Source: Antilocapra americana (Eukaryota > Chordata > Mammalia > Artiodactyla > Antilocapridae). Taken from it: DNA of 64,000 nucleotides. The DNA lies in NCBI GenBank assembly GCA_007570785.1, contig ML662465.1, positions 4,723,902-4,787,901 of the forward strand, written 5' to 3'. The notes under the pieces are model-generated. The model worked only from the letters and a program-made list of their open reading frames with translations. It had not been told where the DNA came from and ran no database searches. Position numbers and translations under genes: made by a program. Below, piece by piece: positions 1 to 11,144 of the stretch (position 1 is its first letter; the number at the start of each line of letters is the position of its first letter).

Positions 1-37
1 TCATGTCATTGTATGGCAAAACTAATAAAAAAAAACA
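1..37 (+). mobile_element. 3' tip of a bovine-type L1, cut by the window edge
   Basis: The sequence tcattgtatggcaaaacta followed by aataaaaaaaaa closely matches the 3' end of the L1 at 8396-8808, including the terminal poly(A). Confidence 0.6.
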
Positions 38-185
38 GTGATGGAGCCAGGCTCTTTCTGTGTTTGCTGATGACCTTCTTTGATCCTACTAATGTGGCAG
101 GAGACCAGGAGGCACTCAGACAGCTTGCAACTGATGTTTGAGACTCTTAATAAGGCTTCTTTTTACCAGCTTCCTTTGGATTCTT

Positions 186-342
186 GGGGGCTTCCTTGGT
201 GGCTCACATGGTAAAGAATCTGCCTGCAATGCAGGAGACCTGGATTCGATCCCTGGATTGGGAAGATCCCCTGCAGAAGGGAATGGTGACTCATTCCAGT
301 GTTCTTGCCTGGAGAATTCCATGGACAGAGGAGTCTGGTGAC
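186..342 (+). mobile_element. Bov-tA SINE, 3'-truncated
   Basis: It has the tRNA-Glu-like head (cttccttggtggctcac, B-box region gattcgatccctgg) followed by the Bov-A body (ttccagtgttcttgcctgg). It stops after gaggagtctggtga and lacks the usual cacaaagagtcggacacg end. Confidence 0.88.
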
Positions 343-1787
343 TGGATTTTTAGGTAGTCGAGTAGCTGGCAAGGTACATCTGTACTTTTTTTCTGTTCTT
401 CCTCTCCTAGGTCAGAATTACCCTCACTTCAGGAGGGATCAGGGCCCCTGAAAGTGGTTGTGTCATTTAGGAATGAGTACCAGCAGCTGATTCAATTCAG
501 TAAATACTTTGTGCGTGCCTACTATGTACAAACCATTCTGCTTAGCAATTTGAAGAATACACAAATATGGTTCCTACCCCCCCCCCAAGAAGCCCGTTAT
601 ATAGTAGGAGATATTTTGCTAGTACATTTTGGCTGTAAATAGAAGAAACTCAGTGGAGTTAGTTTAGGGAATTGGAATTTTGATATAAGGATATGGTGCT
701 GCTTCAAGAAACCTTTAAGCAAAGACATTATCAGGCCTCAGCAAGGAGATAAAACCAGGGAATAAAAGCCATCAGGAGTCTTGACAGTCACTCTATTTTT
801 CATCGCTGCCTCTTTCCATATTTTCAGTTGGAAAAAGATTGTTTTGCCTTCTCTACTTGTTGATCCTCAAGATGGAAGTTAGATTTTGAGGTTTTATGTC
901 TCCTCTATCCAAGAGCTCCACCCAGACTCAGAAGGGCAGTTTTAGTTTCAATTAAAAACTTCCAGGTGGGACAAACTGATTGTGTCACGTGCCGCTTGGC
1001 AGCCCAGCCTGCTGTGGTCATGGAGACAGGGTTGTGGTAGTATGGACGTAGCTATTGGGACCAGCTCCTCTGAACTGGGGGAGGGAGAACAATTCTCAGA
1101 GTAGGAGGAACTTTCAAGACAGCTCAAAAGACTTCTATGAAAAATCCACATGATGATGCCCAGGGGTTCGGCAGTAAAACATTATCATGAATGAGATGAC
1201 AACATGTTAGGATGTAAGGCTCTGAAGATACTGGAGCTTCTGCCAGAGGTAGAACTTGGCTGGTGTGCCTCCCAGCCTCACCTTTGTCTATGCCCTTCTT
1301 CCAAGGAACATATGCTGAAAGAGAAAAACTCGTCTGTGGTAGAGTCACCCGCATGAATGTAAGTTAAGGAAATGGTGAAAACTAAGCAGATGTGAACCAA
1401 GGGTGTCCATCCCCTTTATGTTCTCACATAGTCTAGTTATGGGTTTTTCACTTCTAGATTCAGAGTGTTGAAAATGAAATATGATTATAAAACACATCCT
1501 CATGTTATTTAAACTTTAGCCTTAATGACCTTTCAGTAACCAAAATCCCCTATTCTCATGCGCTCAAATACTTGAAAATTAGGTCCCTCCTATCTGCACC
1601 TGTGATAGGAGTTGGATGGTTGGAGGAGGGGAGGAATGGTGGAAATGAAACATCCAGGTATTACATAGAGAACAGCCAAGGTATGCTGTCGATAGCTGAT
1701 GGAAGCTCTAGAGGTTGGAGTATGTCATTGAAAGTTATGAAAGTAATCAATATAGGAACCATAAAAATTCAACAACTGTATTTGGAG
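343..1787. other. Non-genic stretch with a weak L2 remnant
   Basis: Positions about 490-610 resemble an L2 3' segment (taaatactttgtgcgtgc, then tactatgtac). A C run occurs at 577-586. I see no gene or clear repeat in the remainder. Confidence 0.4.
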
Positions 1788-1981
1788 TGGGCTTTCCTTG
1801 TGGCTCAGCTGGTAAAAAAAAATCCACCTGCAATGTGGGAGACCTGGGTTCAATCCCTGGGTTGGGAAGATCCCCTGGAGAAGAGAATGGCTACCCACTC
1901 CAGTATCCTGGCCTGAAGAATTCCATGGGATATATAGTCCATGGGACCACAAAGAGTCAGACAAGACTGAGCGACTTTGAA
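1788..1981 (+). mobile_element. Bov-tA SINE
   Basis: It runs from gggctttccttgtggctc to gactgagcgactttgaag, with an internal A run (1815-1823) in the tRNA-like head. Two short open frames here are SINE sequence, not a gene. Confidence 0.88.
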
Positions 1982-1990
1982 GTTAAACTA

Positions 1991-2236
1991 AGGTGACACA
2001 GATGGTAAAGAATCTGCCTCTCAAAGAAAAAATAAATAAATTAAAAAAAAAAGAATCTGCCTGTCAATGCAACAGACCTGGGTTCAATCTCTGGGTTGGG
2101 ACGATGCCCTGGTGAAGGGAATGGCAATCCACTCCAGTGTGGTTGCCTGGAGAGTTCTATGGACTGAGGAGCCCGGTGGGCTACAGTCCATGGGGTCATA
2201 AAGAGTCAGACATGACTGAAAGACTTTCATTCACTC
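1991..2236 (+). mobile_element. Bov-tA SINE with an A-rich internal insertion
   Basis: The SINE head is broken at 2010-2050: aaagaatctgcct occurs, then an A/AAT-rich stretch of about 30 nt, then agaatctgcctgt again. After this the normal body continues to gtcagacatgactgaaag. It directly abuts the BovB element that follows. Confidence 0.82.
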
Positions 2237-2271
2237 ACTCAAGACAGAAAAGTTACAAGCTAACCATGGCA

Positions 2272-3741
2272 AACTACTACAAACAAAGCTAGTGGAGGTG
2301 ATGGAATTCCAGTTGAGCTATTTCAAATCCTAAAAGATGATGCTACGAAAGTGCTGCACTCAATATGCCAGCAAATTTGGAAAACTCAGCAATGGCCACA
2401 AGACTGGAAAAGGTCAGTTTACATTCCTATCCCAAAGAAAGGCAATGCCAAAGAATGCTCAAACTACCGCACGATTGCACTCATCTCACATGCTAGTAAA
2501 GTAATGCTCAAAATTCTCCAAGCCAGGCTTCAGCAATACATGAACTGTGAACTTCCAGATGTTCAAGCTGGCTTTAGAAAAATCAGAGGAACCAGAGATC
2601 AAATTGCCAACATCCGCTGGATTGTTGAAAAAGCAAGAGAGTTCCAGAAAAACATCTATTTCTGCTTTATTGACTATGCCAAAGATTTGACTGTGTGGAT
2701 CACAATAAACGTGGAAAATTCTGAAAGAGATGGGACTACCAGACCATCTGACCTGTCTCTTGAGATACCTGTATGCAGATCAGGAAGCAACAGTTAGAAC
2801 TGGACATGGAACAACAGACTGGTTCCAAATAGGAAAAGGAGTACATCAGGGCTGTATATTGTCACCCTGCTTATTTAACTTATATGCAGAGTACATCATG
2901 AGAAATGCTGGGCTGGAAGAAGCACAAGCTGGAATCAAGATTGCCAGGAGAAATATCAATACCTCAGATATGCAGACCACACCACCCTTATGGCAGAAAG
3001 TGAAGAGGAACTCAAAAGCCTCTTGATGAAAGTGAAAGAGGAGAGTGAAAAACCTGGCTTAAGGCTCAACATTAAGAAAACTAAGATCATGGCATCTGGT
3101 CCCATCACTTCATGGCAAATAGATGGGGAAACAGTGGAAACAATGTCAGACTTTATTTTGGGGGCTCCAAAATCACTGCCGATGGTGATTGCAGCCATGA
3201 AATCAAAAGACGCCTACTCCTTGGAAGGAAAGTTATGGCCAACCTGGACAGCATATTGAGAAGCAGAGACATTACTTTGCCAACAAAGGTTCGTCTAGTC
3301 AAGGCTATGGTTTTTCCAATAGTCATGTATGGATGTGAGAATTGGACAGTGAAAAAGGCTGAGTGCCGAAGAATTGATGCTTTTGAACTGTGATGTTGGA
3401 GAAGACTCTTGAGAGTCCCTTGGACTGCAAGGAGATCCAACAAATCCATTCCAAAAGAGATCAGTCCTGGGTGTTGATTGGAAGGACTGATGTTGAAGCT
3501 GAAACTCCAATATTTTGGCCACCTCATGCGAAGAGTTGACTCATTGGAGAAGACCTGATGCTGGGAAGGATTGAGGGCAGGAGGAGAAGGGGACAACAGA
3601 GGATGAGATGGCTGGATGGCATCACTGACTCGATGGACATGAGTTTGGGTGGACTCTGGGAGCTGGTGATGGACAGAGAGGCCTGGTGTGCTGCGGTTCA
3701 TGGGGTCACAGAGTCAGACACGACTGAGCGACTGAACTGAT
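2272..3741 (+). mobile_element. BovB (RTE) LINE, 5'-truncated, decayed reverse transcriptase
   Basis: This is the 3' half of a BovB element. The first piece (2351-2797) carries RT blocks IPIPKKGNAKECSNYRTIAL and FCFIDYAK. The catalytic box is at about 2966-3004 and reads LRYADHTTLMAE, so the second aspartate of YADD is replaced by His; a lost base just before it shifts the frame. The final frame (3558-3740) encodes the conserved [20 protein letters not shown] end. Other breaks lie near 3030 and 3390. The 3' end is cgactgagcgactgaactga. It cannot encode an active enzyme. Confidence 0.95.
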
Positions 3742-3944
3742 GCTGAACCATGACAACTTTTGGGGAGAGGAACAGGAGTGGGACCAGGAGCTTCTTTTCC
3801 TGACAGCCCCTTTGATGTTATTTGATTTTCAAAAAAATCTTGACCATGTATAATTTGATAAACGTTTGAAGTCAATTAAAAAATAATTGAAAACAGTAAG
3901 CAGCATGACACCTGTCCATCTCTTCCAGCCACCTCCTGCTGTAT

Positions 3945-4560
3945 CTGTATAGAAATGCCAGTTGTTTCCTGTGATTCATCCAACCATTCCCTGTGCCTGG
4001 AATGCTCTCTCCTGAGATATCCTTCTTATAAGAAAACATTTACTCTGAAATAATTTTGAATTCACATAGAAGTTACCTCTACCAGATGTTCCTTCTCGTG
4101 GTTCAGTCCCTCACTTCATTCATATCTCAGCTCAAATGTCGCATTCTCAGAGAATCCTTCTTTAACTGCTCTAAAATAACACCTCATTCTTCTCTCTGTG
4201 CTCTCCCTCTGCTTTTTATTTCTTGATAGCATTTTCAATATCTGACACCATCTTATATACATATCTACATATGTCTGTATGTGTGTATATGCATCTATGT
4301 GTTTACTGCCACCTCCCCACTAGAGCAAAAGAATTCACATCTAAATTACAAGACCCTGGGTCAGTGCCCAGGATATTGTAGGCATCAATCAGCATTTGAC
4401 TAATCAATTAACTTAATAAATAACTGTTACATTTCACACACCACGATAGGCAATGGTAAGTTAATAATAAGCAAGAAAGACTTTGTTCTTGATTGCTTGG
4501 AACTCAGTCTAATGAAGAGAACAGAGATAATTGAACAAATAAAAACAACTGAAATGGATG
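3945..4560 (+). repeat. L2 LINE 3' fragments
   Basis: Positions 3965-4010 (ccctgtgcctggaatgctc) and 4085-4420 (ctcagctcaaatgtcgc, then atattgtaggcatcaatc) follow the L2 3' consensus in order. Positions 4430-4530 look like another L2 piece. Divergence is high. Confidence 0.6.
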
Positions 4561-4944
4561 CTGTTAGTATCCCATAGATGCCTAGATTCCCTTTGCTAGG
4601 TTGGTGCATTTGTAGCCCCAATCTTCCCACCCTCACTGCCAGCCCTTGGTTGTCTCTTCTTGGAAGAATTGCTCGTAGCTGATAGGAGCTGCCTCCCCAA
4701 GGGATCCCTACCCCAGGAACAGCCTACATTTAATGAGTGGCTGATACAGGGATGCAAAAGTCTTTCTTCTTGCCAAAGGCAGAGAGAAGTCTGTGGTGCA
4801 ATTTACATTCCAGAATCCTCCGTGGATCAGGCCAAGGCTAGATTTTACCTGGGACCACATCCTCATTTGACTTTCTCCCCTCTCACTGTGGTTCTCAAAC
4901 TTGAGTTGTACATCACTTACAAGGCTGGTTAAATAACAGCTTAT

Positions 4945-5080
4945 GGGACTTTCCTAGTGGTCCAGTGGCTAAGACTCCACATACCCAATGCGGGGTGTCT
5001 GGGTTCAATCCCTGACCAGGGAACAAGATCCCACGTGGCACAACTAAGACCCAGAGTAGCTAAATAAACAATTTTTAAAA
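4945..5080 (+). mobile_element. CHR-type tRNA-Glu SINE
   Basis: It opens gggactttcctagtggtcc, has gggttcaatccctgacc (B box) and ccagggaacaagatcccac, and ends in an A-rich tail. Confidence 0.85.
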
Positions 5081-6430
5081 ATCAGCTTACTGGTTCCATT
5101 CCCAGAGTTTCTAGGATGGTTCGTGGAATCTTTCATTTCTAGCAAGTTCCCTGGCAAAGCTAATACTGCTTCTCTGGGAAGTCACAGGTGGGCACTCACT
5201 GCCTTTCTATATGCTGGTTCCCATACTCCACTAGGTTTTTCCTAAAGAACACTACTTCTAGAAGTTACCTGCATATGACTCCCTGCTTCATGCTCAGCTT
5301 CTAAGCAACTCTACCTAACACATCAATGAAGGCTGGTTAGCACTCTGCTAGGGGAAGTGCAAGTCAGCGGCAGTTCACGTCACTGGAGGTCAATGGAAAA
5401 GGCTTCACAGAGGAAGTTCCATTTTAACAGAGCCCTTAAAGATGAGTAGCCAAGAAAGGATCAGGGAAAACTGTGTTTCAGGCATTTAAATGGGTATGTG
5501 CAAAGCCCTGGAGCATAAAGAGCTTGAGGGAATGAGAGGAGTTTAGTATGATTGGAGTGTGATGTGGCATTAGTATGGCATACTCTTCATGCTTGTATAT
5601 TATGTACAGAGATGTTTGGCCGTGAATACTCTTCCAGAAAATATTAAAAATTTATTTGCTTTTTGAGGAATTATTTTGCCAACTATATCCCAATCTTGGA
5701 TAGCAACCTTTAGACTAGGACCCTCTAAAAACTAAACCACTGAAAGATTCTTGAGTCCAAGAGGAAGCTTGTTCTCCCCGAGTTGATGAGTCCAGGGAGA
5801 GAGATATGGACAAAGAAGAATTTTCCAGAAGTCAGAGAGACAGTGATGGAAAGTAACAGATGAAGGAGTTCCTCTTTGTTAGCCAAGAAACTTCTTCCAT
5901 TCCGCCAAAAGAGAAATTTTGTTATTCTTACTCAGTTGGGTTGGATAATTTCTATGGACCTGTGGATGTTCTATATACCTGCCTTTGTCTTTAGAAGAAA
6001 CTCTTAATGTTTACCTGGTTCCACCTGCAAAATTAAATAATGGGTTAACTGGTAGCAAATGTTATCTTTTAGTTTAGACCAAGAGAAGACACACCCAGAT
6101 CTGTTTAAGAAGACTACAAATTGCCCAGAAATCCTAACCTCTCAGTGGATGAGAGCTTGTGATGGTTTCCTTTGGGAGAATGTCAGTGTGTTCTATATAT
6201 GGAAAGACATTCACGGGCATAGGGATGGACTGTTGGAGAGGCTGCTAGTTGCTTCCCTAATGACCTTCCTTCATTTCTTTTTAACTAACAAAACTCCAAT
6301 TGTAGTTAGGGATGCTTTTTGTCTCCTTGAAGGAAAATCACATCTTTCAGTTTTCCTTCAAGAGAAGAGTGATCCTATAACAAAATTCTGACCAATAAAA
6401 TGTAATTAAAGTGTTTTGCAGACCGTAGCC
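5081..6430. other. Non-genic stretch with a weak L2 piece
   Basis: Positions about 5385-5525 (gaaggcttcacagagg-like, then gcaaagccctggagcataaa) resemble L2. An open frame of 110 codons (6059-6391) has no recognisable domain and no exon signals I trust. Nothing else is identifiable. Confidence 0.4.
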
Positions 6431-6431
6431 A

Positions 6432-6890
6432 AAAGGTGTAAACACAAGTGTCCATCAAGTGATGAATGGATTAACATGTGTTCTATACATACAATGGAAT
6501 ATTATTCAGCCATAAAAAGAAATGAAGTTTGGATACATGCTACAGCATGATTAAACCTCAAAGACATTATGCTTAGTGAAGTTAGCCAGACACAAAAGGA
6601 CAAATATCATACCATTCTGTGTAGATGTACCTAGAATAGGCAAATTCATAGAGGCAGAAAGTAGATTAGATGATATCAGGGTCTAAGAGGAGAGGGGAAT
6701 GGGGAGTTATTGCTTAATGGTTAAGAAACTGTTTTGTGTGATGAAATGTTTTAGAAATAGATTTTAGTGATGGTCACCTAACTTTGTGGATGCAATTAAC
6801 CCCACTAAATTGTACACTGAAAATAGCAAACTTTATGTTACATAAATTTTACCACAATTTTTTAAATGGGAGAAAAAAAAAAGTTGTTCA
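6432..6890 (+). repeat. L1 3' end (older L1M-type)
   Basis: It shows the typical L1 3' region: aatggaatattattcagcc, then gttagccagacacaaaagg and ccactaaattgtacac, ending in a poly(A) stretch at 6869-6881. Confidence 0.85.
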
Positions 6891-7221
6891 GTGGCATGTA
6901 AAAATCTCCTTCAAAGGAGCTGGTGGTCAGACTTTACTAACCCACCGTGTGCTGTCCTTACCTTATATTTCTTTCTGCCAGGAACTGGAACTCAGTTTCA
7001 GAGGCTGACCAGATGGCTTGTTACTGGAAGGTGACAAGTACATGTTTAAGATGCCTGAAAATAAAATAAAATTGGAGAAGCCTGGGCCCTTAATAGCATT
7101 ATGGAGTCATCATCTAAGATGGCTTTGATTATCTCCAAAATTATTATTACATGAAAAAAACAGACTTCTTAATTTATTTCACCCCTTTTCAATTTTAGCA
7201 GATGAGCATATGGTTGATTCT

Positions 7222-7460
7222 GGAACAATCGAGGGGTTAGGGATGCCACCACTCTGTTCAGCTGAAAATCCATGAAAAACTTATAGTTTGCCCGCCTACA
7301 CATAGACGCAGTTCCTCTGCATCCACAGATTCACCCAACTGTGGTTTATATAGTACCATATATATTTACTGTATATAGTAAATATATAGTATATATTTAC
7401 TATTGAAAATAGTATGCAAGTGGAACAGAGCATTCAAATCCTGTTGTTCAACGATCAGTG
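7222..7460 (-). repeat. MER2-like Tigger-class DNA transposon remnant
   Basis: The ends resemble the MER2 termini: gaggggttagggatgcc at the left and cctgttgttcaacgatca at the right. Internal sequence is mostly deleted, and an A/T palindromic stretch (7355-7405) occupies the centre. Orientation is uncertain. Confidence 0.7.
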
Positions 7461-7539
7461 GTAATTCCTAATTTATACAGATGAAGAGAAGTAGAATTAG
7501 AGAGGTAGCCTATTAGTCATGAAATTTCTATTATAAAAT

Positions 7540-7788
7540 ATTTTATTGAAGTATAGTTGATTTAAAATGTGTTAATTTCTGATGTACAGTGAGGTGATTC
7601 ACTTATATATATATATATACTTTTTAATATATATATTCTTTTTCATATTATTTTCCATTATGGTTTAATCATGGGATATTGAATATAGGTCCAATAGGAC
7701 CTTGTTGTTTATCTATCCTATATATACTAGTTTGCATCTGCTAATCCCAAACTCCCAATCCTTTCCCTCCCACCCCCCACAAAGCTTC
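7540..7788 (-). repeat. L1 3' end, minus orientation
   Basis: The reverse complement of an artiodactyl L1 3' UTR is visible: tattttattgaagtatagt, gttaatttctgatgtacag, ccttgttgtttatctatcc. A TA run lies at 7605-7619. Confidence 0.85.
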
Positions 7789-8395
7789 TGATTAGAGTTG
7801 ACAGAAATCCAACTCAAAGGGTGTACAAAAAGCAAGAGCAATCAATCAGTGCCTGTGACTTAAAAGCACAAAAGTAGATAAGCTCATGAGCAACTGAATC
7901 CAAGGGCTTCACACAAATGGCATCCAGAGTCTGCTTTTTCATCTCAGCCCTGTCTCCCTCTCCACTGGCCCCATCCTCAGCCTGGCTCTCTTCTCATGTA
8001 TAAAGAACTCCTGGCTTGCCTTCTACCAGCTGAGCAACCCTAGAAGAAATAGGATATGTCTCAATTAACAGTTAGAACAAATATCTGGGGATAGTTTCTC
8101 ATTGACCCATTTAGTCCAAATCTACCTGAATCAATTGTAGTAGCCAAGAAATGAGATTCACTGATTTTCAGGTCTGTGCTATCATTCTGCCTCTGGACAT
8201 ACAGGGAGGAAGACAAAATCCAGCATAATTTGTGTGAACTGAGAGTGGGTAAGGGGCTGATTCTTTGAGGAATTTGAGTGTGCTGTTACTAGAAAAAGGA
8301 GGATAAAAATGAGATGTTCACTGTGCACTACAGATAGGTAGATGCCAGATCATGCAGGGCTGTTTTGCCATGCAAGATCATTCAACAAACATCAA
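7789..8395. other. Non-genic stretch
   Basis: I see no gene, exon signal or named repeat here. Confidence 0.4.
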
Positions 8396-8808
8396 AAAAA
8401 ATTCATTTGAAGCAATTCTACTCAGATGGATGAAACTGGAGCCCATTATCCAGAGTGAAGTAAGCCAGAAGCAAAAACAACAATACAGTATATTAACGCA
8501 TATATATGGAATTTAGAAAGACGGTAACGAGAACCCAACATGCGAGACAACAAAAGGAACGCAGATGTATAGAATAGACTCGTGGACTTTGTGGATGAGG
8601 GTAAGGGTGGGATGATATGGGAGAAGGGCATTGAAGCATGTTAATTGTCATGTGTCTAATCAATCGCCAGCCCAGGATTGATGCTCGGGGCTGGTGCAGC
8701 GAGATTTCCCGGGGGGGAGGGAGGAGGGAGGGGGGTTCCGGAGGGGAAGCATATGTAAACCCATGGTGATATCATGACAATGTATGGCAAAAACAATAAA
8801 AAAAAATC
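8396..8808 (+). mobile_element. Bovine-type L1 3' UTR, 5'-truncated
   Basis: The element includes acgcatatatatggaattt, a guanine-rich run (8708-8748, several G tracts of 3-7) and the ending aatgtatggcaaaaacaat plus poly(A). G-rich polypurine tracts are typical of young L1 3' UTRs. Two minus-strand open frames here are antisense to it. Confidence 0.88.
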
Positions 8809-8827
8809 TATCAAGACCCACTTGTTT

Positions 8828-9358
8828 ACCATGTCTGCTGTAGGCACTGAGGATGCAGTGGTGAGCAACCCAGATTCCCTGCCCCCAAGGAGCTTGCATT
8901 TTAGGTGAGGCAGACAGCTAATGAACACATATGCAACCTAAAAAAAAAAATTAGTGATAAATACTGTGAAGCAAGTATTGATAAGTACTGTGAAGAAAAG
9001 AAAAAAGAAAATTGGGTAACACGATAGGGTATGCAGTGTGGGCAGTGGCAGAAGGAATTCTTTAAGGAACACAATCAAGGAGGGCATTCCGAGGAGGTTG
9101 AGAAAAATCAGAGGTGGAGAAGGAGTCAGCCTGAAGAAGAACCAAGGAAATTGTTCACAGAAGAAGGATCATCAAGTGCAGAAGCCCTGAAAGGAGAATA
9201 AATATGACTTGTTCAAAGACAGAATGGACAGAGTGGCAGGCATCTCGTGAACAAGAGGAAAAATCCTAGCCAAGGAGGTCAGTGAGGTGGACTGGGGCTT
9301 GATCATTTAGAGCGAGTGGGCCAGGGTAAACAGTCTGAGCATTTCTTTTTTTTCCCCC
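8828..9358 (+). repeat. L2 LINE, left part of an interrupted copy
   Basis: L2 motifs include aggcactgaggatgcagtg, caaggagcttgcattttag, and later gggcattccgaggaggttg and gagtgggccagggtaaac. The same L2 appears to resume at 10113, after a BovB and a CHR SINE. Confidence 0.65.
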
Positions 9359-9369
9359 AGTGGTTCAAG

Positions 9370-9828
9370 ACGGTCAGTCAGTCGTGTTCAACTCTTTGCA
9401 ACCCCATGGACTTACAGCACATCAGGCCTCCCTGTCCATCACCAACTCCTGGATCTTGCTCAAACTTATGTCCACTGAGTTGGTGATGCCATCCAACCAT
9501 CTCATCCTCTGTCATCCCCTTCTGCTCCTGCCTTCAGTCTTTCCCAGCATCAGGGTCTCTTTCAATGAGTCAGTTCTTTGCATCAGGTGGCCAAAGTATT
9601 GGAGTTTCAGCTTCAGCATCAGTCCTTCCAATTCTAAAGGATTGATTTCCTTTAGAATTGACTGGTTGGATCTCCTTGCAGTCTAAGGGACTCTCAAGAG
9701 TCTTCTCCAACACCACAGTTCAAAAGCATCAGTTTGGTGCTCAGGTTTCTTTATAGTCCAACTCTCCCATCCATTTGTGACTATTGGAAAAACCATAGCT
9801 TTGACTAGATGGAGTTTGGCAGCAGTAT
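9370..9828 (-). mobile_element. BovB LINE 3' end, minus orientation
   Basis: The reverse complement of the BovB terminus is present: gactcttt/caactctttgcaacccc, ccatctcatcctctgtca, and ttggaaaaaccatagctttga near the right end. Only about 460 nt of the element remain. Confidence 0.93.
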
Positions 9829-9844
9829 ATCAAGTCGTTTGTTC

Positions 9845-10112
9845 ATTTTAATTTTTTAATTTCTTCAGTTGTTTCAGGTCTTAGTTGCAGTATCTGGGAT
9901 CGTCATTGTGTCATGTAGATCTCTCATTGAGGCTCACAGACTCTCTAGTTGTGGCAATACAGGCTCCAGAGCATGCAGGTTCAGTAGTTGCAGCTTGAAG
10001 GCTTACTTGCTCTGTGGAATGTGGGATCCTAGTTCCTCAACCAGAGATCAAATCCTCATCCCCTGCATTGAAAGATCTATTCTTAACCACTGGACCACCG
10101 GGGAAGTCCTGG
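9845..10112 (-). mobile_element. CHR-type SINE, long form, minus orientation
   Basis: Read on the minus strand it begins ggacttccccggtggtcc, has the B box and ggaactaggatcccacatt, and continues through a degenerate body to an A-rich tail at 9845. It sits directly beside the BovB fragment. Confidence 0.85.
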
Positions 10113-10450
10113 GTATTCCTCAACACTGTAAAACCATTGCATGAGTTAAGCAGGAGAGTAACATGAGCTGACATACACTTTGGAAATTTCATTCTAGCCA
10201 CTGAGTGGCTATTCTTCACTGTAGGCAAAAGTGAAAAACAGGAGATAAATTAAGAGGCTATTGCACTAACGTGGACTAAAGATGTTGGCATCTTAGACTA
10301 AGTTGTATGTGTGCTATCAGCATAGCACATGTGAGAAACATAGGAGACACTAAGAATCATGTTAAATCACATGATTTGCCTGAGGGAGGTGGGAAACTGT
10401 GAGAGGTTTTAGCAGGAAGTGACTTGATCAGGTTTGTATTTTTTAGTGAT
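10113..10450 (+). repeat. L2 LINE, right part of the interrupted copy
   Basis: It contains taagcaggagagtaacatg, ttctagccactgagtggc and gaggctattgcactaac, all expected downstream of the L2 part at 8828-9358. Confidence 0.6.
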
Positions 10451-10779
10451 ATGTCAGAGGCTTGGCTCTGCTCCATGGGATAGAAATGGTAGCGGAGACC
10501 AAGAAGATGAAAAGAAAATCACAGATAGAGTCCTTTGCCTTTTGGCCCCAAGTCTCCCAAGGGCATTTGCCTCCCCCCCCACCTTCCTATTCACTTTTAT
10601 GGGAGAAGGGTACTAGCCCTTCTCCAAGATCTAAGGAGATCAGACTCAAGATATAAGACCCCCAAGTGGTGTCCTGGACATACCTCATCAGGAGAACCAG
10701 GAGGAAGAGCCTTTGTCTTCCCCTCATCCTGCACAGATTTGTGGGACAGAGGCTTATATCAATGGAAAGACCAAACACT

Positions 10780-10900
10780 GTAAGGAATTGGCAACCCACT
10801 CCAGGATTCTTGCCTGGAGAAACCCATGGAGAGAGGAGCCTGACAGGCCATGGTCCATAGGGTTGCAGGGAATTGGATATGACTGAAGAGACTAAGCACG
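10780..10900 (+). mobile_element. BOV-A-type SINE fragment
   Basis: It carries ggcaacccactccaggatt, cttgcctggagaaaccc and gaggagcctgacaggc, ending gactaagcacgcacacac. The tRNA-like head is missing. Confidence 0.85.
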
Positions 10901-10924
10901 CACACACATACTTAATGCATAGTG

Positions 10925-11140
10925 GAAAGTATGGGGGTTGGAGTCAGGGAAACCTGGAGTCGAGTCCCAGTTGCATCACTTGCTGTGTGACCTTGAGAAA
11001 ATGACTTAATCCTTCTGTGCCTCTCTTTCCACATAAGTAAAATAATGAGACTAGTTTCTAAGGTCAGTAGGACTTCCCTATTGTGTAATGAGGATTGCAT
11101 ATAAGTGCCTAACAGAGTATCTGGCACATATGAAGTCCTC
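10925..11140 (+). repeat. MIR SINE
   Basis: MIR core features are seen: cttgctgtgtgaccttgag, gacttaatccttctgtgcctc and gtctggcacat-like atctggcacatatgaag. Confidence 0.75.
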
Positions 11141-11144
11141 AATA

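Noticed and set aside
3153..3701. 182-codon minus-strand frame
   Set aside because: It is the reverse complement of the BovB 3' region; similar frames recur over the other BovB copies (for example 17102-17644).
2351..3740. Reverse-transcriptase-like frames as a host gene
   Set aside because: They are fragments of one 5'-truncated BovB LINE with frameshifts and a damaged catalytic box.
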